From: Duganella sp. BJB480
GTDB taxonomy: Bacteria; Pseudomonadota; Gammaproteobacteria; Burkholderiales; Burkholderiaceae_D
Assembly (NCBI GenBank): GCA_003416985.1
Contig: QVIN01000008.1
Coordinates: forward strand, 186,001 to 250,000
Direction: 5' to 3'
Length of the DNA stretch: 64,000 nucleotides
A program made the translations under genes and the position numbers. The notes below the pieces were generated by a model. It worked only from the letters and a program-made list of their open reading frames with translations. It did no database searches and had not been told where the DNA came from. Below are positions 25,249 to 33,826 of this stretch, piece by piece (the stretch's first letter is position 1; every line of letters starts with the position of its first letter).

Positions 25249-27177
25249 ATGGTCAGGGATTTCGAACAGTACAGCGCCTGGAGGCAGGGCGTCGTCACCG
25301 CGTTGAAAAATTATCAAGCGTGGGTGGCCGGCGCGTCCCTGACCGACGCCGCCACCGACCAGCGCATCGCGCGCGCGCTGGCGCGGCTGGCCGACGATAA
25401 ATTGTCGGTGGCCTTCGTCGCCGAATTCTCGCGCGGCAAATCGGAATTGATCAACGCGATTTTCTTCGCCGACTACGGCCAGCGCATCCTGCCGTCCGCC
25501 GCCGGCCGCACCACCATGTGTCCGACCGAGCTGATGTATGACGCCAGCTTCGCGCCGTCGATCCGCCTGCTGCCGATCGAGACGCGGGCCGAGAACCTGT
25601 CCACCAGCGACTACCGCGACCAGCCGGCCGCCTGGACCGTGCTGCCATTGAACCTGGACGCGGGCGCCGACATGCACGAGGTGTTCAAGCAGGTCAGCAT
25701 GACGCGCCATGTGCCGGTCGAGGAAGCCAAGCGCTACGGCCTGTACGACGAGGACGATCCCGACATGCCGGTCACGCTGGACGAGGCCGGCATGGTCGAG
25801 ATTTCGCTGTGGCGCCATGCGATCATCAACTTCCCGCATCCGCTGTTGAAGCAGGGCCTGGTGATCCTCGACACGCCCGGCCTGAACGCCATCGGCACCG
25901 AGCCCGAGCTGACGCTGAACCTGATCCCGAACGCGCACGCGGTGCTGTTCATCCTGGCCGCCGACACCGGCGTGACCAAGAGCGACATCGAGGTCTGGCG
26001 CAACCACATCGGCGCCGGCGCGGGCCGGCTGGTGGTGCTCAACAAGATCGACAGCATGTGGGACGAGCTGCGCAGCGAGGCCGAGGTCAACGTCGAGATC
26101 GAGCGCCAGCAGGCCAACGTGGCGCACGTGCTGGCGCTGGAGCCGCGCCAGGTGTTTCCGGTGTCGGCGCAGAAGGCGCTGGTGGCCAAGATCACGCAGG
26201 ACGCGGCGCTGCTGGAGCGCAGCCGCCTGCAAACGCTGGAGAACGCGCTGTTCAACGAGCTGATCCCGGCCAAGAAGGACATCGTGCGCAAGCAGCTGGG
26301 CGAGGACTTGCAGGCGCTGAGCGCGGCGCAGCTGGCGATGGTGAACGCGCGCAGCCGCGGCATCGTCGAGCAGCTGCACGAGCTCAAGAGCCTGCGCGGC
26401 AAGAACCAGAGCGTGATCGCCCACATGATGCGCCGCATCGACGTCGAAAAAAAAGAGTTCGACGCCAGCCTGTTCAAGCTGCAGGCCACGCGCGCCGTGT
26501 TCACGCGGCTGTCGACCGAGCTGTACACCTGCATGGGCATGGACATCGTGCGCGACGACATCGAGCAGGTGCGCGAGGAGATGCAGCGCAGCCGCTTCTT
26601 CACCGGCGTGCGCGAGGCGGTGCGCAACTACTTCGAGCGCATCCGCGCCAGCCTCGACGCGGCCGAACACAAGACGCTGGAGATCAGCGAGATGATGGGC
26701 GTGATGTACCGCCGCTTCTCCAATGAGCACGGGCTGACGCTGGCGCTGCCGATGCCGTTTTCGCTGGACCACTACCGCGACGAGATCGCGTCCATCGAGG
26801 CGATCTACTACAAGCAGTTCGGCACGGCGACCTTGCTGACCACCAGCCGCGTGGTGCTGATGGAGAAGTTCTTCGACACCATCGCCTCGCGCGTGCGCGG
26901 CTGCTTCCGCGCCGCCAACAACGACGCGGAGGCGTGGCTGAAGGTGATCATGACGCCGCTGGAGGCGCAAATCCGCCAGCACAAGGATCAGTTGAAACAC
27001 CGGCTGGCGTCGATCCAGCGCATCCACGATGCGACCGACAGCCTGGAACAGAAAATCGACGCGTTTGAAGGCAGCCAGCAGGAGCTGGAGGAGCAGAAGG
27101 CGCGGCTCAATGAATTGGCGGGGCAGATCAGCATCGCCATCAACGCGGAATTCGTGGCGCTGGACGCCGCCGCTTAA
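25249..27177 (+). CDS. Dynamin-like large GTPase, 642 aa
   Basis: The N-terminal GTPase domain has the dynamin P-loop FVAEFSRGKSELINAIF at about residues 62-78, G2 threonines at RTTMCPTEL, G3 VILDTPGLNAIG near 204-215, and G4 VLNKIDSMWD. The remaining 350 residues are mostly long helices, with a coiled coil near the C-terminus (EQKIDAFEGSQQELEEQKARL). No clear transmembrane helix is seen. Bacterial dynamin-like proteins act on membranes or as stress and phage responses, but the role here is unknown. It sits 12 bases after mutM and 14 before mutY, which implies co-transcription with two 8-oxoguanine repair enzymes. Confidence 0.9.
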   Translation: MVRDFEQYSAWRQGVVTALKNYQAWVAGASLTDAATDQRIARALARLADDKLSVAFVAEFSRGKSELINAIFFADYGQRILPSAAGRTTMCPTELMYDASFAPSIRLLPIETRAENLSTSDYRDQPAAWTVLPLNLDAGADMHEVFKQVSMTRHVPVEEAKRYGLYDEDDPDMPVTLDEAGMVEISLWRHAIINFPHPLLKQGLVILDTPGLNAIGTEPELTLNLIPNAHAVLFILAADTGVTKSDIEVWRNHIGAGAGRLVVLNKIDSMWDELRSEAEVNVEIERQQANVAHVLALEPRQVFPVSAQKALVAKITQDAALLERSRLQTLENALFNELIPAKKDIVRKQLGEDLQALSAAQLAMVNARSRGIVEQLHELKSLRGKNQSVIAHMMRRIDVEKKEFDASLFKLQATRAVFTRLSTELYTCMGMDIVRDDIEQVREEMQRSRFFTGVREAVRNYFERIRASLDAAEHKTLEISEMMGVMYRRFSNEHGLTLALPMPFSLDHYRDEIASIEAIYYKQFGTATLLTTSRVVLMEKFFDTIASRVRGCFRAANNDAEAWLKVIMTPLEAQIRQHKDQLKHRLASIQRIHDATDSLEQKIDAFEGSQQELEEQKARLNELAGQISIAINAEFVALDAAA

Positions 27178-27191
27178 GGTACAGGAACAGA

Positions 27192-28322
27192 ATGAAGGTT
27201 GTCGAAGTAGAGAATTTTGCGGATCCCAGTTTCTCGGCCGATCTGATCGGCTGGCAAAAAGTGCATGGACGCCATGTGCTGCCGTGGCAGAACACACGCG
27301 ACGCGTATCTGATCTGGCTGTCGGAAATCATGTTGCAGCAGACGCAGGTGTCGGCGGTGCTGGGTTATTACGCGCGCTTCCTGGAGCGCTTCCCCACCCT
27401 GCGCGATTTGGCCTCGGCGCCGGTCGAGGACGTGATGGCGCAGTGGAGCGGCCTGGGTTACTACACGCGGGCGCGCAACCTGCACAAGTGCGCGCAGCGT
27501 GTGGTGGCGGAGTATGACGGTGTGTTTCCGTCCGATCCGTTGTTGCTGGCGGAGTTGCCGGGCATCGGCCGTTCGACGGCGGCGGCAATCTCGGCGTTTT
27601 CGAGCGGCACGCGGGCGGCCATCATGGACGGCAACGTCAAGCGGGTGTTTGCGCGCGTGTTCGGCATCGACACGTATCCGGGCGAGCGCAAGACCGAGGA
27701 GGCGATGTGGCGCCGCGCCGAGGCGCTGCTGCCGGAGCAAGGCATCGAGTCGTACACGCAGGGCTTGATGGACATGGGGGCGACGCTGTGCACGCGCAGC
27801 AGTCCGTCGTGCGAGCGTTGTCCGATGCAGGCGCGCTGCGTGGCCTACGCCACCAACCGCACCAAGGATCTGCCGGTACGCAAGCCGAAGAAGGCCAGTC
27901 CCGAGAAACACGCGGTGATGCTGGCGATTATCGACGGCGGCCAGGTGCTGCTGGAGCAGCGTCCGCCAAGCGGGATATGGGGCGGTTTATTGTCGCTGCC
28001 GGAATTGGATGGCCATCTTCTGGCGGAGGATGACGAGGTGGAGGCGGTCGATGACGATGCATTGATGCTGGCGGTGGGCAAGTTCGGCGAGATGGAATCG
28101 CACGAGCGGCTGTCGACGGTGACGCATGTGTTCACGCATTACAAGCTGCACATCGCGCCCTACCGCGTGACCTTGGCGCGCCGGCAGGCGATGGCCGCCG
28201 AGTCCGGCCACGTCTGGTACGACGCCGCCAAGCTCCCCGACGCCCCGCTGCCGGCGCCGATCAAGAAGCTGCTATTGGAGTTGGTAGGCGACAGCAAGGC
28301 CGCGCAGCAAAGGATGTTTTAA
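27192..28322 (+). CDS. mutY: Adenine DNA glycosylase MutY
   Basis: The 376-residue enzyme removes adenine mispaired with 8-oxoguanine. The catalytic domain starts LPWQNTRDAYLIWLSEIMLQ with the active-site Glu. The helix-hairpin-helix is LPGIGRSTAAAI, and the catalytic Asp lies in MDGNVKRVFARVFG. The 4Fe-4S cluster is C-x6-C-x2-C-x5-C (CTRSSPSCERCPMQARC). The C-terminal Nudix-like domain (EQRPPSGIWGGLLSLPE) recognises 8-oxoG. It is third in the mutM operon. Its stop codon overlaps the stop of the minus-strand coiled-coil gene by two bases. Confidence 0.98.
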   Translation: MKVVEVENFADPSFSADLIGWQKVHGRHVLPWQNTRDAYLIWLSEIMLQQTQVSAVLGYYARFLERFPTLRDLASAPVEDVMAQWSGLGYYTRARNLHKCAQRVVAEYDGVFPSDPLLLAELPGIGRSTAAAISAFSSGTRAAIMDGNVKRVFARVFGIDTYPGERKTEEAMWRRAEALLPEQGIESYTQGLMDMGATLCTRSSPSCERCPMQARCVAYATNRTKDLPVRKPKKASPEKHAVMLAIIDGGQVLLEQRPPSGIWGGLLSLPELDGHLLAEDDEVEAVDDDALMLAVGKFGEMESHERLSTVTHVFTHYKLHIAPYRVTLARRQAMAAESGHVWYDAAKLPDAPLPAPIKKLLLELVGDSKAAQQRMF

Positions 28323-28708
28323 GGCCAGAGCTTGACGGCCGCCACCACCACGCCGGAAGTCGTAATGACGGTGGCGATCAGCCACCGCACCAGGCGCAGT
28401 TCCAGTTCGGCCAACTGCAACCTTAGGGAGGCTATGTCCGCGCTTTGTTTGCAGTCCAGGGCGGCGATGTCGCCGCTGAGCTTGATTTCCGCCACGCCAA
28501 TTCGCGCGCTAAGCTTGTGGTCGAGCGCGGCAAGGTCTTCCTTGGTGGCGTAATTGGACTGGATGATGGCAACTCGCGCATCCAGCTTGGCAAGGTCTTC
28601 CTTGGTGGCGTAGCGCGGCAGCATGGAGGCCGTTTCCGCAGCAAGGACGGTGACCTCCTTTTCCACCGAAGTCAGCCGCCTATCCAGTTGTGTGATTTGC
28701 TCGTCCAT
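28319..28708 (-). CDS. Small coiled-coil protein with C-terminal membrane anchor, 129 aa
   Basis: The protein starts MDEQITQLDRRLTSVEKEVT and continues as a charged coiled coil. A 20-residue unit containing YATKEDLA is repeated twice (PRYATKEDLAKLDARVAI and SNYATKEDLAALDHKL). The DNA shows this as an exact 24-base direct repeat at 28529-28552 and 28589-28612. Residues 108-124 (RWLIATVITTSGVVVAAV) form one membrane helix near the end. This is the general layout of small phage-like or DUF1640-type anchored coiled coils. The function is unknown. It is read from the same strand as dgt, 55 bases beyond it, and converges on mutY. Confidence 0.7.
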   Translation of the reverse strand: MDEQITQLDRRLTSVEKEVTVLAAETASMLPRYATKEDLAKLDARVAIIQSNYATKEDLAALDHKLSARIGVAEIKLSGDIAALDCKQSADIASLRLQLAELELRLVRWLIATVITTSGVVVAAVKLWP

Positions 28709-28763
28709 CTATCCATCATGCGCCGAACACCGTTGATGCTCAAGAGCGCACGATTGAGCCCAC

Positions 28764-29900
28764 TCAAAGCTCGTCGAGCGAAAACAACCGGCGGTGTTCG
28801 CGGATGGCGTAGCGGTCGGTCATGCCGGCGATGTAGTCGGCGATTTTGCGCGCCTGCTTGCCGACGTCGCCCGACTTTTCCTGGTAATCCGGCGGCAGCA
28901 GCACCGGCTCGGCCATGAAGGCGTGGTACAGCTCGCGCACAATGCGGCTGGCCTTCACCCGCATCCGGTTGACCTTGTAGTGGCGGTAGAGATTCTCGCG
29001 CAGGAAGCGCTTGAGCTCGGTCGCGTCCTTGCGCATCGGATCGGAAAAACGGATCAGCGGCGGCGATGCCCGCACCTCGTCCAGGCTCTTCGGCGCGGCA
29101 TCGGCCAACAGCCCGCTGGAGGTGACGATCAGATCGTCGGCAAGCGCCGTGATCAGCCGGCGCAAGGTCTCGTAGATCGCGCGCCGTCCCGACAGGCCCG
29201 GGAAAGTCTGCTGCACATCGCGCCACAGTCGCGCGAAGAAGTCCACCTGCTCCAGCTGCTCGATGCTGATCAGCCCGGAACGCAGGCCGTCGTCGATATC
29301 GTGGCTGTTGTAGGCGATCTCGTCGGCGAGATTGGTCAGCTGCGCCTCCAGCGACGGCTGCGTGCGGTCGATGAAGCGCTGCGCCACCGGCCCCAGCAAG
29401 CGCGCATTGTTCAGCGAGCAGTGCTTGAGGATGCCCTCGCGGGTCTCGAACATCAGGTTCAGTCCGTTGTAGGCGCCGTAGTGCTCCTCCAGCTCGTCCA
29501 CCACGCGCAGGCTCTGCAGGTTGTGCTCGAAGCCGCCGTGGTCCTGCATGCATTCGTTGAGCACGTCCTGGCCGACGTGGCCGAACGGCGTGTGGCCCAG
29601 GTCGTGCGCCAGCGAGATGGCCTCCACCAGATCCTCGTTCAGGCGCAGGTTGCGCGCCAGCGAGCGGCCGATCTGCGCCACCTCCAGGCTGTGCGTCAGC
29701 CGGGTGCGGAACAGGTCGCCCTCGTGGTTGAGGAACACCTGGGTCTTGTATTCCAGCCGGCGGAAGGCCGAGGAATGGATGATGCGGTCGCGGTCGCGCT
29801 GGAACTGGCTGCGCGAGGCGTGCGCGGTTTCTTCAAAGCGGCGCCCCACGCCGCCCGCCGAATGGGCCGCGTACGGGGCGAGGAATTCGTCGGGCAGCAT
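28764..29900 (-). CDS. dgt: Deoxyguanosinetriphosphate triphosphohydrolase-like protein
   Basis: The 378-residue HD-domain enzyme shows AFRRLEYKTQVFLNHEGDLF, the metal-binding RTRLTHSLEVAQIGR, and AHDLGHTPFGHVGQDVL with the HD pair. A later ADEIAYNSHDIDDGL carries the remaining ligand. It belongs to the shorter dGTPase-like group (about 380 residues) that hydrolyses dNTPs to deoxynucleoside and tripolyphosphate; substrate choice within the group varies. It is last of the pil-aro run, 12 bases after aroB. Confidence 0.95.
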   Translation of the reverse strand: MLPDEFLAPYAAHSAGGVGRRFEETAHASRSQFQRDRDRIIHSSAFRRLEYKTQVFLNHEGDLFRTRLTHSLEVAQIGRSLARNLRLNEDLVEAISLAHDLGHTPFGHVGQDVLNECMQDHGGFEHNLQSLRVVDELEEHYGAYNGLNLMFETREGILKHCSLNNARLLGPVAQRFIDRTQPSLEAQLTNLADEIAYNSHDIDDGLRSGLISIEQLEQVDFFARLWRDVQQTFPGLSGRRAIYETLRRLITALADDLIVTSSGLLADAAPKSLDEVRASPPLIRFSDPMRKDATELKRFLRENLYRHYKVNRMRVKASRIVRELYHAFMAEPVLLPPDYQEKSGDVGKQARKIADYIAGMTDRYAIREHRRLFSLDEL

Positions 29901-29912
29901 GGCGGCCTCCGC

Positions 29913-31556
29913 TTAGACGCAGGCGGCCAGCGTGGCCAGCAGCAGCTCTTGCGGCGCGTTGGTGATGCTCGGCGCGCCCAGTGGCTTGATCAGGATGAAC
30001 TTGATGGCGCCGCCCTCGTTCTTCTTGTCGACCTCCATCAGCTCCAGCCAGCGCGCCACGCCCAGGTCGGGCGCCTTGACCGGCAGGCCGGCCGCCGCCA
30101 CCAGCGCGCGCATGCGCGCCACGGTGGCTTCGTCGACCAGGCCCATGCGGTGCGACAGGTCGGCCGCCATGACCATGCCGCAGCCGACCGCCTCGCCGTG
30201 CAGCCACTCGCCGTAGCCCAGGCCGTTCTCGATGGCGTGGCCGAAGGTGTGGCCGAAGTTCAGGATGGCGCGCAGGCCGCCTTCGCGCTCGTCCTGGCGC
30301 ACCACGTCGGCCTTGATCTCGCACGAGCGGGCGATGGCGTAGGCCAGCGCGCCCTTGTCGCGCGCCATCAGCTTGCCGATGTTGGCCTCGATCCAGTCGA
30401 AGAAGGCGGCGTCGATGATGGCGCCGTGCTTGATCACCTCGGCCAGGCCGGCCGACAGCTCGCGCGCCGGCAGGGTTTCCAGCGTGGCCGTGTCGGCGAT
30501 CACCGCGCGCGGCTGGTGGAAGGCGCCGATCATGTTCTTGCCCATCGGGTGGTTGATGCCGGTCTTGCCGCCCACCGAGGAATCGACCTGCGACAGCAGG
30601 GTGGTCGGCACCTGGATGAAGTCGATGCCGCGCATGTAGCTGGCGGCCGCGTAGCCGGTCAGGTCGCCGATGACGCCGCCGCCCAACGCGACCAGCGTGG
30701 TCTTGCGGTCGGCCTTGGCGGCCAGCAGCGCGTCGAAGATCTGCATCAGGCTGGCCCAGTTCTTGTATTCCTCGCCGTCCGGCAGCACGATCGACGTGAC
30801 CTGCTTGCCGGCCTGGCGCAGGCCGGCCTCGACGCGCTCCAGGTACAGCGGCGCGATGGTGGTGTTGGTGACGATGGCGACCTTGTCGCCGTGGACGTGA
30901 CGCGCCAGCAGCGCGCCGTCTTGCAGCAGCGCCGGGCCGATCGAGATGGGATAGCTGCGCTCGCCCAGCTCGACGTTTAACAGGATGGTGGATTGTTCGT
31001 TCATCGTTGGTTCGGCTTGTGTGACGCAGTTGGGCGAGGCCTCGCAGGCCCGGGTCTCCAGCTGGGTCAGGATGGATTGAACCATCGATTGTACGTTAGG
31101 TCGCCCGGTATCGATGACGATATCGGCGATTTCCATGTACAGGGGATCGCGCACCGCCATCAATTCCTCGAGTTTCTTGCGCGGATCGGCGGTCTGCAGC
31201 AGCGGCCGGTTCTTGTCGTGCGCGGTGCGCTGCAGGATGCTGTTGACGGTGGCGCGCAGGTAGATCACGGTGCCGCGCGCCTTCAGGTAGGCGCGGCTGT
31301 CCGCGTTCAGGATGGCGCCGCCGCCGGTGGCCAGCACCAGCTCCTGCTGGGCGGTCAGCTCGCGGATGACGTCCGCCTCCCGCCGGCGGAAGCTCTGCTC
31401 GCCTTCGATTTCGAAGATCCACGGGATCGAGGCGCCGGTGCGGGCCTCGATCTCGTGGTCGGAGTCTATGAAACGCAAACCCAGCTTGCGGGCCAGGATG
31501 CGGCCGATGGTGGTTTTTCCCGCCCCCATCAGGCCGACTAGAAACACATTAGGCAT
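29913..31556 (-). CDS. aroKB: Fused shikimate kinase / 3-dehydroquinate synthase (AroK-AroB)
   Basis: One uninterrupted frame of 547 codons. Residues 1 to about 170 are shikimate kinase: P-loop LVGLMGAGKTTIGR, DSDHEIE, ATGGGAI, and the lid RPLLQTADPRKKL. Residues from about 185 are 3-dehydroquinate synthase: the NAD-binding GGGVIGDLTGYAAASYMRG, the active site VDSSVGGKTGIN, and metal His in LNFGHTFGHAIE. The two enzymes catalyse steps 5 and 2 of the shikimate pathway and are usually separate adjacent genes. No stop lies between them. An in-frame ATG at 31002-31004 could start AroB alone, but I see no ribosome site before it. It follows the Ig-like lipoprotein by 12 bases. A frameshift or base error removing a stop is the alternative. 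Confidence 0.88.
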   Translation of the reverse strand: MPNVFLVGLMGAGKTTIGRILARKLGLRFIDSDHEIEARTGASIPWIFEIEGEQSFRRREADVIRELTAQQELVLATGGGAILNADSRAYLKARGTVIYLRATVNSILQRTAHDKNRPLLQTADPRKKLEELMAVRDPLYMEIADIVIDTGRPNVQSMVQSILTQLETRACEASPNCVTQAEPTMNEQSTILLNVELGERSYPISIGPALLQDGALLARHVHGDKVAIVTNTTIAPLYLERVEAGLRQAGKQVTSIVLPDGEEYKNWASLMQIFDALLAAKADRKTTLVALGGGVIGDLTGYAAASYMRGIDFIQVPTTLLSQVDSSVGGKTGINHPMGKNMIGAFHQPRAVIADTATLETLPARELSAGLAEVIKHGAIIDAAFFDWIEANIGKLMARDKGALAYAIARSCEIKADVVRQDEREGGLRAILNFGHTFGHAIENGLGYGEWLHGEAVGCGMVMAADLSHRMGLVDEATVARMRALVAAAGLPVKAPDLGVARWLELMEVDKKNEGGAIKFILIKPLGAPSITNAPQELLLATLAACV

Positions 31557-31568
31557 GAACAGTCCGAG

Positions 31569-33773
31569 TTAATTCGGGTTACTACATAAGGTTGATATCC
31601 CGTAAGGGCTGGATACGCCCGGAGGCTGGATTGCCTGGGTCGCATAATCGATGCCCAAACCCGGCAAGTGTACCAGACCTGTGTAGCTCGACTCACTACC
31701 ATTTGCCTGGCCGCGCACGGTCAGGTTCACATCGAGCCAGTTGGCGCGGTCGCGCGGGTACACCAGCGAGACGATGGCCTGGCCCTTGGCGTCGGTGGTG
31801 ATGTTGGTGGTGACCGTCACCGGAATGCCCGGATCGAGCACGCCGTTGCCGTTCAAGTCTTCCCCGGGATTGAGGATGCCGTCGCGGTTGATGTCCTCGT
31901 TGGCGCAGCCGACGTGCTGCACCGGCTCCCATGGTCCCAGCGGCAGCGTGTACTTCATGAAGCCCTTGAAGTAGGTGACCGGCAACACCGAGGCGGTCAG
32001 CTTGACGCCCGAGACGGCGTTGCCGGCCGCATCGGTCACCAGCACCACGTAGTCCAGCTGATAGGCCGCCGTGCCGCTCTGCCCCACCGTGCTGCCGGTG
32101 CCGGCGCTGATGAACAGCGACTTCTGCGCCACCGTCAGGCTGGCGACAGCGCTGGCGCCGGAGCCGCCGATGATCTTGGCCTGGATCTTCACGGCGTCCA
32201 GCCCCGATTGATTCGGGCCGGCGATGAAGCTGACCGTGGCCGCGCCATCGACGCCGGTGACCACCACGGCGGGCTGGGTCAGCGTGCCGGCGGTCGCATC
32301 GGACTGGATGGAGAAGGCCACGGTGGCGTTCTTGACCACGTTGTTCTGCACCGTGCCGTCGCGCACCACGGCGCGCAGGGTCGCCTGCTGGCTGGTGCTG
32401 CCGGGGCTGTTGACGCCGATGACGGCGGGGTCCGCCTGTATCGTGACGGTGGCGGTGTTGGTCAGCGGCGCCACGAACTCCAGGTCGGTCTGGGTGGTCA
32501 GGCCGCCGGTGGCGGCGGCGGTGATGGTGGCCACGCCGGGGCCGGTCGCGTTGACGTAGGCGGTGGCGGCGCCGCCGGCCAGCGGCAACGTGGTGCTCAG
32601 CGGCGAGGTGCAGCCCGGGTCGCTGTACACGACGCCGCGCGAGCTGCTGATGGTGACGCTGGCGGTATCGGGCGGGGTCGGGACCGGGCCGCCGGTGACG
32701 GCGATCCGCTGGCAGCCGCCGATGAAGGCCGAGCTTTCCGCGTTGCCGCCCGCGTCCAACACCTTGACCGCGAAGCTCGACGAGTTGATCGCGATGGAGA
32801 CCGAGTTGGTTTCACCGGCCGCCTTGACGGTGATCAGGTCGCTGCTGCCGCTGCTGGCGGTGTAGCTCAGCACCAGCTGGCCGGCCGAATTGGTCACGGC
32901 CGCGCCGCCGCCCTTGACGGTCAGGCCGTTGGAATTGGAGCTGTAGGTCACGGCCTTGCCGCTCAAGCCGTTGCCGGCCGAGTCGACCAGCTTGACCGTG
33001 ACGTCGGCGCTGGCGCCGACGTTGATGGTCGGCTGGGCGTTGATGGTCAGCTTGTTGCCGGCCACGTTGACGATCGCCGTCACCGGCGCCGCGCCCGGCG
33101 CCGAGGCCGTGATCTTGATCGCGCGCGAGGTCGGGTCGCCGCCGGTGCCGAGCTTCTCGGTCACGATGCCCTGGGCGTTGGAGACGCGGTTGGTCAGCGA
33201 CAGGCTGCCCGAGTCGGCCTTGAGGTCGACCGTCACGCCGGCCATCACGGTGTTGTTGGAGTCGCGCACCAGGGCCACGACGTTGACCTCGTTGCCGGCG
33301 GTGCCGACCGAGGCCAGCGTGCCGGAATCGGTGGTCAGCGTCAGGCTCGGCACGGCGGTGATCACCGCCACCGACAGCTCGCTCGACTTGACCGCGCCGT
33401 TGGCGGCGCTGGCGCTGATGGTGATGGTGCGCGGCGTGGAGTCGCCCTTCACGCTGAGTTTCTCGACCACCTGGCCGGAGGCGTTGGTCACGCGGTTGGT
33501 GCTGCTGACGGTGCCGGAGCTGGCCGAGAAGTTGACCGTCTCATTGGGCAGCGCGTTGCCGCCGGCGTCGCGCACGATGGCCGTCAGGGTCACCTCGGTG
33601 CCGTCCAGGCCGGACGAGGCGATGGTGGTCGCGCTGGCCGTCAGCACCACGCTGGCGGCCTTGGACGGCGCCACGCCATTGCTGTTGGCGCCGGCCGATC
33701 CGCCGCCACCGCCGCAAGCGGACAAGACACTGGCGCACGCCAGCATGGCCAGCCATCCGGTGATTTTTTTCAT
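31569..33773 (-). CDS. Ig-like (invasin/Big-1 type) repeat lipoprotein, 734 aa
   Basis: The ATG at 33771-33773, with GGGA upstream, gives a lipoprotein signal (KKITGWLAMLACASVLSAC) followed by a Gly-rich spacer. At least two tandem Big-1-like domains of about 100 residues follow: one with TLTAIVRDAGGNALPNETV and SSTNRVTNASGQVVEKL, the next with NVVALVRDSNNTVMAGVTV and SLTNRVSNAQGIVTEKL. More beta domains lie beyond. Near the C-terminus EDINRDGILNPGEDLNG resembles a calcium-binding loop of the dockerin/EF-hand type. It is probably a surface or periplasmic lipoprotein. It is inserted between pilQ (53 bases) and aroKB (12 bases), which are more often directly adjacent; a link to pili or adhesion is possible but unproven. 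Confidence 0.85.
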   Translation of the reverse strand: MKKITGWLAMLACASVLSACGGGGGSAGANSNGVAPSKAASVVLTASATTIASSGLDGTEVTLTAIVRDAGGNALPNETVNFSASSGTVSSTNRVTNASGQVVEKLSVKGDSTPRTITISASAANGAVKSSELSVAVITAVPSLTLTTDSGTLASVGTAGNEVNVVALVRDSNNTVMAGVTVDLKADSGSLSLTNRVSNAQGIVTEKLGTGGDPTSRAIKITASAPGAAPVTAIVNVAGNKLTINAQPTINVGASADVTVKLVDSAGNGLSGKAVTYSSNSNGLTVKGGGAAVTNSAGQLVLSYTASSGSSDLITVKAAGETNSVSIAINSSSFAVKVLDAGGNAESSAFIGGCQRIAVTGGPVPTPPDTASVTISSSRGVVYSDPGCTSPLSTTLPLAGGAATAYVNATGPGVATITAAATGGLTTQTDLEFVAPLTNTATVTIQADPAVIGVNSPGSTSQQATLRAVVRDGTVQNNVVKNATVAFSIQSDATAGTLTQPAVVVTGVDGAATVSFIAGPNQSGLDAVKIQAKIIGGSGASAVASLTVAQKSLFISAGTGSTVGQSGTAAYQLDYVVLVTDAAGNAVSGVKLTASVLPVTYFKGFMKYTLPLGPWEPVQHVGCANEDINRDGILNPGEDLNGNGVLDPGIPVTVTTNITTDAKGQAIVSLVYPRDRANWLDVNLTVRGQANGSESSYTGLVHLPGLGIDYATQAIQPPGVSSPYGISTLCSNPN

Positions 33774-33826
33774 GATGCGAGTTCCCATAGTGTTCGTGAA
33801 ATGAGCCTGCGATGCGGTGCTACGGC

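Noticed and set aside
24412..27297. 961-codon minus-strand frame over mutM and the dynamin-like gene
   Set aside because: It runs antisense to two clearly conserved proteins and has low-complexity composition without motifs.
29913..31004. Stand-alone aroB starting at the internal ATG
   Set aside because: No ribosome-binding sequence precedes the ATG and no stop separates it from aroK; the fused frame is the simpler reading, though reinitiation is not excluded.
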